Shown here: positions 24,808 to 35,713 of the stretch, in pieces | Layout of the letters: each line of letters starts with the position of its first letter | How positions within the stretch are numbered: the first letter of the stretch is position 1 | Source of the DNA: Clavelina lepadiformis | Taxonomy: Eukaryota; Chordata; Ascidiacea; Aplousobranchia; Clavelinidae | Length of the DNA stretch: 64,000 nucleotides | Assembly: GCF_947623445.1 (NCBI RefSeq) | Contig: NC_135247.1 | Span: forward strand, 2,296,501 to 2,360,500 | Direction of reading: 5' to 3' | The notes under the pieces: model-generated | The model's database searches: none | What the model saw: the letters and a program-made list of their open reading frames with translations, nothing else | What the model was told of the DNA's origin: nothing | Program-made: the position numbers and the translations under genes

Positions 24808-24981
24808 TTACGCCTGCGTTAGCAGTCGTCTCAACGCATCACTGGAATGGTGACAGCTGTGAAACACTGGTTCAAGCAACCGACGCAAACAAAACTCCCC
24901 CGCCACAATTGTTGCAGCAGTTCTTACACAACCGGAAAATACACACAAAAATACACAAATTCTCAAGACAAGATACGACAT
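24808..24981 (-). CDS. Paralogue of the possible small secreted Cys peptide
   Basis: Same frame and length (57 codons) as 18116-18289: signal-like start (MSYLVLRICVFLCVF), then EFCLRRLLEPVFHSC and an identical end (DALRRLLTQA). It differs at eight residues, including Cys to Ser after the second Cys. It lies 1.86 kb upstream of copy B's ATG on the same strand. The kept frame is suggestive, but the change pattern looks neutral. Confidence 0.22.
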   Translation of the reverse strand: MSYLVLRICVFLCVFSGCVRTAATIVAGEFCLRRLLEPVFHSCHHSSDALRRLLTQA

Positions 24982-26456
24982 AAACAGCTCCACTCGTTTT
25001 ATATCAGCTCAAAAATATAAAGCACAACCATTTAGCACGATTGTTATTAGGTTGCTTTTAATTAGACATTTACCTGACTTGGTTGAGACTAAGAAAAATC
25101 TTAAATTACTAGGTAATTCATGACTTTGCAAATTGACACCGAATTTTTTGGAAGTATTTGATTGTATGAACTGTGGTTTTTATCACGATGTATTACTTTT
25201 TATAATTTTCCGTTCGTCTCGTTTAAAACAGTACGTAATGTTTTTTCTTTGAGTTTAGCCGTTTTAGTTCGTTAGTCACCTAACTAAGGAAAACGTCTCA
25301 GTACACATTATGCTACACACATTGAGCCTTTTGATAGTGTACTTTGGCCAAGAGATTGGTAGAATGTAGGTTATTATGGAAAGGTATGTTTATTGCAATC
25401 GGATTTTTAATTATAGAAATTGGAAGAAAACGGTTTGAGTTTAGGCTACTTTAAACCTCTGGTGGGTGTAGGGGCGTGAGCAGTCAGTTTAAAAGTATGT
25501 AACAACAACTGGAACAAAGAAGTTTCATTCTTTTTGTCGCATGATCTAATCTTCTAAATATTGTTTAGCGTTGTGTTGGTTAGATAGCAAAGTGTTAGAT
25601 AGCATTCATATGTTGCTCTTCAAGCCTCCATAAGCTCACGCAATGTTCAGTGTTCCAATCATTATCTCAACTCGGGTAAAGCTGGAAATGAAATGTTAGC
25701 AACACATCTAAATTAACCAATCCATTGCAAAATGATTTTCCTTAAATTTAATTAATATATCTAGAAATAAAGAAAAAATCTCGTTTGGATGCTCACTTTT
25801 ATCAGGCGCTATGTGTGCTTATATAGATAACTAACCGAGACGGAATGTCAGCCAGGTCGTTATATGACTAAAATTGTTTTGGCATCATTGATATCTTAGA
25901 CTTTTCATTATACTTGAATGGTTCACTATCTACTCATGATTCATACATAATGCATATATGTGCATGACTGGTGTTTCCAGACCCTGTGGTCTAGTTAATA
26001 AAATAATTCATGAAACGCCGTGAACATCTTGGCGCGATTGCCATTTTGAGATAGTTTCTATGTGCTCAAGATTTAAGCATTGTGTTAAGAGCTAACATAT
26101 AGTTAACATTGGATATGATTTAGCGAATATTAACTTCACAGTGGTAGGAAAAGTAAAGGATTTTTTTTCCAGTAGTTCGTGTGTTGGGGTCACCAAGTAA
26201 TTTTCGTTTAACAAATTTCACAAGCATCTTTGGTGCAATATCACTATGATTAAGTCTTTGGAAAACAACGTTCACATGTATCCGTGCTATAAGTACGTTC
26301 TGGTAGTATTAATTCATTAAACAATATAAAGAGTTATCATTGTGTTTACTAAGTCCGTTTAGCCGGTGTGTGCATAAGTCATAAGTGTATGACTTGCTTG
26401 TTGGTTTTGGGGCTCATTCATAAGTTATTTATCTTATTTACACTGACTTGACATGG
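24982..26456. other. Flank between copy B and the D array, no gene seen
   Basis: Paralogous to 18290-20100, with the minisatellite-bearing stretch replaced by about 130 unrelated bases (about 26049-26178). It includes part of the exon-like frame noted at 19727-19952. No other gene recognised. Confidence 0.6.
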
Positions 26457-26628
26457 TCTTTGCTTTTTGGAACAAACAGAACCATCTTTGACTACAGGGA
26501 GGTCTTGGAGATACTGTATATATGTTAGTGTACAGCCAACGAAATGATCCAGCTTCACAGACGTTAAACCGCTGTCAATACACCTCATGATGTCATTTGT
26601 AAACAACTGAACGAAAACCGAGAAAAAA

Positions 26629-29170
26629 CTAAGGTGAGTACAAATCAGTAAATGTTTTTTTTGAAGCAAGTTGCTTTCGAGCAAGGTCTATGTCCATACA
26701 TTCTCTTCTGACTGTGCCTTCCCACCAGTCATTTACTGACTTAATCGTATAGATGTCGCTGTTGTGCCGGTCATGCAGTTTTCGGCACAAACCACAAAAT
26801 CCACTTGGAGTTGGATTCAAGTATTTCAAGATTGTTTTGCGCTGCTCTTTGTTTAATTGTTCGAAATTTTCATCCGATTCCACATTTGATAAAAGTTCGC
26901 CATTTTGGTCCAGAAATTTGACCCAAGTTCTCCATTCTAAATACTCGGCGTATGCTGTGACGTTTTTGTCCAGGTAATAAATATATTTCACCAAATCTGC
27001 CGGAGTTTTGAAATCTTCTGCGTGAATATAAGATTTCGGTGGCAAGACAGCACTGACGTCATCTTTGTGCGGACCAAATAAGATTGGAACGGCTCCGCTG
27101 TATAAAGCGTTGTACCAAAGCTTCTCTGTCATGTATCCATTACAATGATATGCGTTTTCGAAAACAAGATAAAACTTGTATCTACACAAATAAAACTTTG
27201 ATAAAAAATTTAAAATAAATTAAAATATCACTTCCATAAAAGAAATAAATACCTAAATGAAGTCATTATACAAATCGGCAACTTAACATCACACCAGGGA
27301 CCAACTTGGCTATAGCTACAATAACTCACGTGCTTAAAACTTCATTAAATGAAGGGTCCCATCTGCTTGCTACTGGAAATGGTACCCCTGAACATCGACC
27401 AAACTGATCGATTTTTAAACCATATTTTCGGAGGAGATCAGCGTATTCAAAACGCAAATACGAAGATGGAATGTTTCCACAATTTCCAACTATCCATGCG
27501 ACTAACCTGTCGTAGAAATCTTATTAACAAGCAAAATGCTTTTTTTCTTAGAAGTTATTTTACCCTTTTTTATAGTTAAGCAACGTCTTAAGCTCGGCGT
27601 TAGTTTGGTGAAGTTCAGTATTGGCTGCACCAAACGAGTTTACAGGAACTGAGTGGATGGCTTTATTCAGGCGTTCAGGATCAGTCAGTGTCACGTCTTT
27701 CTCTTTGGCTATAAAGTGCATGATATCGCGGCCATGTTTCTTGTTCCTGTGTATAAAAAAATTATTGCTTAGACAGACATGAATGCAAATGTTTTATTTC
27801 TATTTCTGTTTGTACCACAACATCTTGAGAATCCAAGGTAAAGTTGAATACGGAGAATGCACTCCGGATGATCTTCGGACGCTCATTGTCAAGTTGAAGA
27901 AGAAATCTGGAACAGCTTTAATTCGAAAGGGAACTCCCGCAGTGCTTTCCTGCACCCACCAGATGTAGAGTTGCTTTTTCTGTCTACGTTATTAAAGAAA
28001 ACCACCTGTTGTGTAGCATGCCTTATAATGGCAATGATAATAGTTGATTGCAACGCCACAAAAGATGAGTGCACCACACTATGTAGGCCTGTCTGGCATA
28101 TGTATAGTGCTAACAAAACAGTGTATGAAATAGATTTTCTTTAACCTGAGTGAATTTTGTGGAAGATCTTGTGGCTGCCTCTTTACATCATGGGCATAAA
28201 AGACGACAGCATCACTTTTACTAATCAATTTTCTGTCAAACGCCAGTCGGCAATTTCCGCAAATCTTTGAATCAACGAATATCCTGGAAAGCTTCTACGA
28301 TTAAATATTGACGAAAACCAAACTTGACAAAGTTGCATTTAAGCACCACACGGTACAGAACAAAAAAAATGCAAACTTACTCTTTGTCGTTATTGTTTAC
28401 AGTCACGTTGTTAATTTCATGCAGATATTCCAATGGTACAGTTCGGTCGCTTCCGTACGGCACAAACCAGAACAGGATCATTTTCTCTTCAGAATCTTGG
28501 TGTCTAATAAAAGTAATTATTTTAACCTGACATTTAAATGTTATTTGTTAATTGCCAGAGACTGAAAGCAAACAGCGCAATTAAATAAGTTAAATTTGGG
28601 TAGGAGCGAAGTTCATTTTACCAAGCATAGTTGCTAATAGCACAAATAATGTAGAAAGTCTTATGACGCATTTATTTGGAGGAAAAACACCTTTGGCCAA
28701 GTTTGGCGTGGCAAGATCTCTTCTCTCTTCAGAGTAATAATATAGTAGAACGTAGTAGTAGTAGTAGTAGTGTTAATAGCAACAACTTGTTACTTAAAAC
28801 TATTTGTTTGTTTCTACACCAACGTGTTGTTAAACATTTACAAGACAACAGGCTAGTAAGTTAGTCGTATTGAAATGGGAAACTTAAATTTACATTTTTG
28901 TTGTTAATCATTAGAATTGATCGAGCAGTGCTCTATCCGGTCTCCTGCTTTTTATTTAATTATCCTTGCGTACCTTTGGTTTCCAGGAGCTTGCGATAGG
29001 ACGTTTTCATCTGACAGACTTGCACGCTGTAGTTGTTGGTCTTCTATTTGATCTTGAATGGCGAATAAACTACCACGACCACCATGTTTTAAATACGAGA
29101 CAGACAACGTTAAATAAACTATTATTTCACAAATCGCCGTCAGTAAACCCCACCGCATTAATTTCCGCAT
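26629..29170 (-). CDS. GT10 alpha-1,3-fucosyltransferase D1 (type 1)
   Basis: Seven exons: 28974-29170, 28381-28503, 28146-28283, 27816-27983, 27564-27746, 27330-27506 and 26629-27181. The frame is open throughout, 512 residues. A type II anchor lies at about residues 8-27 (GLLTAICEIIVYLTLSVSYL), then a Gln-rich stem, the GT10 N-terminal domain (FWFVPYGSDRTVPL), and the catalytic domain with FENAYHCNGYMTEKLW and ALYSGAVPILFG. Known: Golgi enzyme, GDP-fucose donor, inverting transfer to GlcNAc. The exon-1 donor is AAAG|GTACGC, 15 nt short of the type-2 donor. Odd: a one-base deletion near the T run by the stop, relative to B and D2, gives its own short end (KKTFTDLYSP), and it reads FGRC where the other copies read FGGC. 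Linkage type and acceptor cannot be told from sequence. Confidence 0.85.
28752..28771 (+). repeat. (GTA)n trinucleotide repeat in FUT intron 1
   Basis: About six GTA units in intron 1 of D1. The same run is in D2-D5 and a shortened one is in D6 (about 51570). Confidence 0.8.
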
Positions 29171-29844
29171 GATATTTTTGCTACAAATTTGCGTTTTCAG
29201 TCAAGGTGTCAGGATGAACGCTGGAATATGTCAAAGCAGAATCATACCGCCATGTTACCAATGAGCAAAAACAGTGAAACAAACTACGGAAAGAAAAGTA
29301 ACTGCCGGTAAACCAAGTAATATCGATTTTTTGCTGATGGTACTGCAACTGCTACACTGGTTTTTAAGCGGGTATTTAGCCGGGCGCTAAATCCAACAAA
29401 ACTTAATCAGAAAAACACTCTAGGCTAAACCTGATAGGTCTACTTTTTATTTCAGCTCACGCTTTGTCACGTTTCCTTCTGCAATGAGCTGATGTCGTAA
29501 AACTCTCTAATCAATCGCTAGAAACGCAACTCGTAACATCAGCAGCCCTTGAAAAGGGGAAAAATACAAGGTCTTGCTAGTTTACGCAGAACACAGCAAC
29601 GATCCCTGCTATAGGCTCACCTTGCTGTTAAGGTGGTGTATTGTCTAATGAAGCTCAGAACTTCTTCTTTAGGCACTTTTATAGACACAAAGTTTTTCTG
29701 GGTATAAAGGTTTTACGGCTCCAAACAGTTGCTTTATAAAACATTACAAAACTTAACGACCCAGGGAATATGTTAGATTAACGTTGTTATTTGGTACATT
29801 GAACAGCATGCCTGGACAAAACTGTACTTATATCGTTACTTAAT
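29171..29844. other. 5' flank of FUT D1, no gene seen
   Basis: Presumed promoter region of D1, repeated upstream of D2-D5 and, diverged, upstream of D6 to 52677. No further SLC6 exon (the expected continuation after YGGG) is visible here. Confidence 0.6.
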
Positions 29845-29956
29845 GAATCGTAGCCTACTTAAGCTCCAGTTAAGCACATTATGATCTTATTGTCGTAAAC
29901 TCTTGTTGTGCAGACAGTTTGCCAAACAACAATAGTTTCATTTGCATATTTCTTAC

Positions 29957-30128
29957 CTCCTCCATACTTAAAACACATATAAGGGAACCTCCAAATATTT
30001 CCAAGGCCAATACTGACACCAACGCTTGACATGTAAAAATCCCACGGTCTACTCCACGTCTGTCGCTTTTTCTCCTTCGAGTTCGTTAATATCGAATCAT
30101 CCTCTTGACTATTTGTATTTTGCTCCAT
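29957..30128 (-). pseudogene. Orphan first coding exon of an SLC6 transporter (unit D1)
   Basis: The ATG at 30126-30128 opens 57 codons plus one base, ending at donor GGAG|GTAAGA. The peptide has a charged N-terminal tail, then [20 protein letters not shown] and RFPYMC, the hallmark TM1 of SLC6 sodium/chloride-coupled transporters, ending at the family's usual YxxGGG exon border. No later SLC6 exon lies in the window, so it cannot make a transporter. It sits about 0.8 kb upstream of D1 on the same strand. Its donor is phase 1 while FUT internal exons need phase 2, so a direct splice into FUT would shift frame. It could act as a leader or upstream ORF. Confidence 0.8.
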
Positions 30129-31020
30129 CAGTTATTATACAGTTTACACACGCTGCACAAATCTCATCACTACTTCGAACACTGCATTATAGAATTGAAA
30201 TCATGACCTACGTAGTCAAGTATATATCTACTTGCCATTCTTTTTGCGGTGCAGTGTACAATAGAAAAAGGTAAATTGCGTAACTGCAACAATGCTCGGA
30301 AACAAGAAGCTACCAAAACATTCACGAAATTGGTACAACGTTAAATTAAGTTTGACTTATCATATCAGCATATCATTTGCTGGATAAAGGCTCCACCATT
30401 CTTAACGCGCATTAGTTTAATGCCATCTGCATTTACGGAATTAACGGTGTCGTTCTCATGAAACCTACACTATTTCCGGTGTTCAGCTGAATTCCTAGCA
30501 ATTTCCTTCACAATTCTAGCTAAGCTAGTAGATGATATAAAGAGTACTAACATTTACGTCATATCATAACGTATAAGTACGAACTTGTCGAACTGTATAG
30601 TCTACGTACTAAGTACAGTAGCGGATTAAGGCGTACGGGGCTGCATGATGGGGCTGCAGCTTTATGCCCACTGTCAAAAATAGACCCACCTGAATGCAAA
30701 CGTCTTTATAAAAAGTAACCGTGTTTACTACAAAAGTCCGCCGGTACGTGGCTCTTTTGTCAAATCGTTACTTGATTGAAATACTGTCAGTCAAGTCCTG
30801 TATACCGAAATGCAAATAAACATGAATTGTACAGTAGGCCCACTAATAGGTATTATTACGGTATAAAAGCAATAGTTGAATAAGGTAGAACCTCAAATGT
30901 TAACATTTGTTTATTTCTATTAACTTTTGGAAGCTTGATCTTGCTTGTTTATGTGTTATTTTACGAAATATCAAAATATGTAGCTGTGTGAAACTTTCGC
31001 ATTCCTTAGTCATATATTTG
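30129..31020. other. Upstream part of the SLC6 fragment, unit D1
   Basis: Presumed 5' region of the lost SLC6 gene, repeated in D2-D5. It contains a perfect 16-bp palindrome (30894-30909). It ends at the unit junction 31020/31021 and supplies the downstream sequence of D2, including a minus-strand AATAAA near 30910-30915. No gene seen. Confidence 0.55.
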
Positions 31021-31148
31021 TCTTTGCTTTTTGGAACAAACAGAACCATCTTTGACTACAGGGAAGTCTTGAAGATAATGTATATATGTTAGTGTACAGC
31101 CAATGAAATGATCCATATTCACAGACGTTAAACCGCTGTCAATGCACC

Positions 31149-33735
31149 TCATGATGTCATATGCAAACAACCGAACAAAAACTGAGAAAAAACTAAGATG
31201 AGTAAAAATAAGTAAATGGTTTTTTTTGAAGCAAGTTGCTTTCGAGCAAGGTGTATGTCCATACATTCTCTTCTGACTGTGCCTTCCCACCAGTCATTTA
31301 CCGACTTAATCGTATAGATGTCGCTGTTGTGCCGGTCATGCAGTTTTCGGCACAAACCACAAAATCCACTTGGAGTTGGATTCAAATATTTCAAGATTGT
31401 TTTGCGCTGTTCTTTGCTTAATTGTTCGAAATTTTCATCCGATTCCACATTTGATAAAAGTTCGCCATTTTGGTCCAGAAATTTGACCCAAGTTCTCCAT
31501 TCTAAATACTCGGCGTATGCTGTGACGTTTTTATCCAGGTAATAAATATATTTCACCAAATCTGCCGGAGTTTTGAAATCTTCTGCGTGAATATAAGATT
31601 TCGGTGGCAAGACAGCACTGACGTCGTCTTTGTGCGGACCAAATAAGATTGGAACGGCTCCGCTGTATAAAGCGTTGTACCAAAGTTTCTCTGTCATGTA
31701 TCCATTACAATGATATGCGTTTTCGAAAACAAGATAAAACTTGTATCTACACAAATAAAACTTTGAGTAAAAATGTAAAATAAATTAAAATATCACTTCC
31801 ATAAAAGAAATAAAGACCTAAATGAAGTCATTATACAAATCGGCAACTTAACATCACACCAGGGACCACCTTGGCTATAGCTACAATAACTCACGTGCTT
31901 AAAACTTCATTAAATGAAGGGTCCCATCTGCTTGCTACTGGAAATGGTACCCCTGAACATCCACCAAACTGATCGATTTTTAAACCATATTTTCGGAGGA
32001 GATCAGCGTATTCAAAACGCAAATACGAAGATGGAATGTTTCCACAATTTCCAACTATCCATGCGACTAACCTGTCGTCGAAATCTTATTAACAAGCAAA
32101 ATGCTTTTTTTCTTAGAAGTTATTTTACCCTTTTTTATAGTTAAGCAACGTCTTAAGCTCGGCGTTCATTTGGTGAAGTTCAGTATTGGCAGCACCAAAC
32201 GAGTTTACAGGAACTGAGTGGATGGCTTTATTCAGGCTTTCTGGGTCAGTCAGTGTCACGTCTTTCTCTTTCGCTATAAAGTGCATGATATCGCGGCCAT
32301 GTTTCTTGTTCCTGTGTATAAAAAAATTATTGCTTAGACAGACATGAATGCAAATGTTTTATTTCTATTTCTGTTTGTACCACAACATCTTCAGAATCCA
32401 AGGTAAAGTTGAATACGGAGAATGCACTCCGGATGATCTTCGGACGCTCATTGTCAAGTTGAAGAAGAAATCTGGAACAGCTTTAGTTCGAAAGGGAACT
32501 CCCGCAGTGCTTTCCTGCACCCACCAGATGTAGAGTTGCTTTTTCTGTCTACGTTATTAAAGGAAACCACCTGTTGTGTAGCATGCCTTATAATGGCAAT
32601 GATAATAGTTGATTGCAACGCCACAGAAGATGAGTACACCACACTATGTAGGCCTGTCTGGCATATGTATAGTGCTAACAAAACAGTGTATGAAATAGAT
32701 TTTCTTTAACCTGAGTGAGTTTTGTGGAAGATCTTGTGGCCGCCTCTTGACATCATGGGCATAAAAGACGACAGCATCACTTTTACTAATCAATTTTCTG
32801 TCAAACGCCAGTCGGCAATTTCCGCAGATCTTTGAATCGACGAATATCCTGGAAAGCTTCTACGATTAAATATTGACGAAAACCAAACTTGACAAAGTTG
32901 CATTTAAGCACCACACGGTACAGAACAAAAAAAATGCAAACTTACTCTTTGTCGTTATTGTTTACAGTCACGTTGTTAATTTCATGCAGATATTCCAATG
33001 GTACAGTTCGGTCGCTTCCGTACGGCACAAACCAGAACAGGATCATTTTCTCTTCAGAATCTTGGTGTCTAATAAAAGTAATTATTTTAACCTGACATTT
33101 AAATGTTATTTGTTAATTGCCAGAGACTGAAAGCAAACAGCGCAATTAAATAAGTTAAATTTGGGTAGGAGCGAAGTTCATTTTACCAAGCATAGTTGCT
33201 AATAGCACAAATAATGTAGAAAGTCTTATGACGCATTTATTTGGAGGAAAAACACCTTTGGCCAAGTTTGGCGTGGCAAGATCTCTTCTCTCTTCAGAGT
33301 AATAATATAGTAGAACGTAGTAGTAGTAGTAGTAGTGTTAATAGCAACAACTTGTTACTTAAAACTATTTGTTTGTTTCTACACCAACGTGTTGTTAAAC
33401 ATTTACAAGACAACAGGCTAGTAAGTTAGTCGTATTGAAATGGGAAACTTAAATTTACATTTTTGTTGTTAATCATTAGAATTGATCGAGCAGTGCTCTA
33501 TCCGGTCTCCTGCTTTTTATTTAATTATCCTTGCGTACCTTTGGTTTCCAGGAGCTTGCGATAGGACGTTTTCATCTGACAGACTTGCACGCTGTAGTTG
33601 TTGGTCTTCTATTTGATCTTGAACGGCGAATAAACTACCACGACCACCATGTTTTAAATACGAGACAGACAACGTTAAATAAACTATTATTTCACAAATC
33701 GCCGTCAGTAAACCCCACCGCATTAATTTCCGCAT
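31149..33735 (-). CDS. GT10 alpha-1,3-fucosyltransferase D2 (type 1, long tail)
   Basis: Exons 33539-33735, 32946-33068, 32711-32848, 32381-32548, 32129-32311, 31895-32071 and 31149-31746 make 527 residues, all open. Exon borders by residue are about 66, 107, 153, 209, 270 and 329. FENAYHCNGYMTEKLW is at about 336-351 with Glu337, Glu348 and Lys349 as the expected donor-site residues. NLT in the FFFNLTMS motif and NVT in DKNVTAY are possible N-glycosylation sites. Odd: the stop used in B (TGA after IIY) is TTA here, adding a hydrophobic end (TIYLFLLILVFSQFLFGCL then HMTS, about 505-527), which could be a second membrane segment or a GPI-signal-like tail. The closest relatives are D3-D6. Confidence 0.87.
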
Positions 33736-34521
33736 GATATTTTTGCTACAAATTTGCGTTTTCAGTCAAGGTGTCAGGATGAACGCTGGAATATGTCAAA
33801 GCAGAATCATACCGCCATGTTACCAATGAGCAAAAACAGTGAAACAAACTACGGAAAGAAAAGTAACTGCCGGTAAACCAAGTAATATCGATTTTTTGCT
33901 GATGGTACTGCAACTGCTACACTGGTTTTTAAGCGGGTATTTAGCCGGGCGCTAAATCCAACAAAACTTAATCAGAAAAACACTCTAGGCTAAACCTGAT
34001 AGGTCTACTTTTTATTTCAGCTCACGCTTTGTCACGTTTCCTTCTGCAATGAGCTGATGTCGTAAAACTCTCTAATCAATCGCTAGAAACGCAACTCGTA
34101 ACATCAGCAGCCCTTGAAAAGGGGAAAAATACAAGGTCTTGCTAGTTTACGCAGAACACAGCAACGATCCCTGCTATAGGCTCACCTTGCTGTTAAGGTG
34201 GTGTATTGTCTAATGAAGCTCAGAACTTCTTCTTTAGGCACTTTTATAGACACAAAGTTTTTCTGGGTATAAAGGTTTTACGGCTCCAAACAGTTGCTTT
34301 ATAAAACATTACAAAACTTAACGACCCAGGGAATATGTTAGATTAACGTTGTTATTTGGTACATTGAACAGCATGCCTGGACAAAACTGTACTTATATCG
34401 TTACTTAATGAATCGTAGCCTACTTAAGCTCCAGTTAAGCACATTATGATCTTATTGTCGTAAACTCTTGTTGTGCAGACAGTTTGCCAAACAACAATAG
34501 TTTCATTTGCATATTTCTTAC

Positions 34522-34693
34522 CTCCTCCATACTTAAAACACATATAAGGGAACCTCCAAATATTTCCAAGGCCAATACTGACACCAACGCTTGACATGTA
34601 AAAATCCCACGGTCTACTCCACGTCTGTCGCTTTTTCTCCTTCGAGTTCGTTAATATCGAATCATCCTCTTGACTATTTGTATTTTGCTCCAT
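34522..34693 (-). pseudogene. Orphan SLC6 first exon (unit D2)
   Basis: Same peptide and donor as in D1, with the ATG at 34691-34693. The frame and donor are intact and no further SLC6 exons follow. Confidence 0.8.
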
Positions 34694-35713
34694 CAGTTAT
34701 TATACAGTTTACACACGCTGCACAAATCTCATCACTACTTCGAACACTGCATTATAGAATTGAAATCATGACCTACGTTGTCAAGTATATATCTACTTGC
34801 CACTCTTTTTGCGGTGCAGTGTACAATAGAAAAAGGTAAATTGCGTAACTGCAACAATGCTCGGAAACAAGAAGCTACCAAAACATTCACGAAATTGGTA
34901 CAACGTTAAATTAAGTTTGACTTATCATATCAGCATATCATTTGCTGGATAAAGGCTCCACCATTCTTAACGCGCATTAGTTTAATGCCATCTGCATTTA
35001 CGGAATTAACGGTGTCGTTCTCATGAAACCTACACTATTTCCGGTGTTCAGCTGAATTCCTAGCAATTTCCTTCACAATTCTAGCTAAGCTAGTAGATGA
35101 TATAAAGAGTACTAACATTTACGTCATATCATAACGTATAAGTACGAACTTGTCGAACTGTATAGTCTACGTACTAAGTACAGTAGCGGATTAAGGCGTA
35201 CGGGGCTGCATGATGGGGCTGCAGCTTTATGCCCACTGTCAAAAATAGACCCACCTGAATGCAAACGTCTTTATAAAAAGTAACCGTGTTTACTACAAAA
35301 GTCCGCCGGTACGTGGCTCTTTTGTCAAATCGTTACTTGATTGAAATACTGTCAGTCAAGTCCTGTATACCGAAATGCAAATAAACATGAATTGTACAGT
35401 AGGCCCACTAATAGGTATTATTACGGTATAAAAGCAATAGTTGAATAAGGTAGAACCTCAAATGTTAACATTTGTTTATTTCTATTAACTTTTGGAAGCT
35501 TGATCTTGCTTGTTTATGTGTTATTTTACGAAATATCAAAATATGTAGCTGTGTGAAACTTTCGCATTCCTTAGTCATATATTTGTCTTTGCTTTTTGGA
35601 ACAAACAGAACCATCTTTGACTACAGGGAAGTCTTGAAGATAATGTATATATGTTAGTGTACAGCCAATGAAATGATCCATATTCACAGACGTTAAACCG
35701 CTGTCAATGCACC

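Larger units (their letters stand above)
26457..31020. repeat. Tandem unit D1 (FUT gene plus SLC6 fragment)
   Basis: First of five units, 4564 bp. It carries a complete FUT gene, about 0.67 kb of gene flank, and a 1176-bp SLC6-derived piece (29845-31020). The unit restarts at TCTTTGCTTTTTGG (26457, 31021 and so on). D1's left part (about 26457-27450) is diverged from D2-D5, while its right part is near-identical to them. Confidence 0.85.
31021..35585. repeat. Tandem unit D2
   Basis: 4565 bp, with FUT D2 and an SLC6 fragment at 34410-35585. Near-identical to D3-D5. Confidence 0.88.

Noticed and set aside
29957-30128. In-frame SLC6-FUT fusion protein
   Set aside because: The SLC6 donor leaves one base of a codon, while FUT internal acceptors expect two. 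A possible acceptor just before the FUT ATG also gives a frame that stops quickly.
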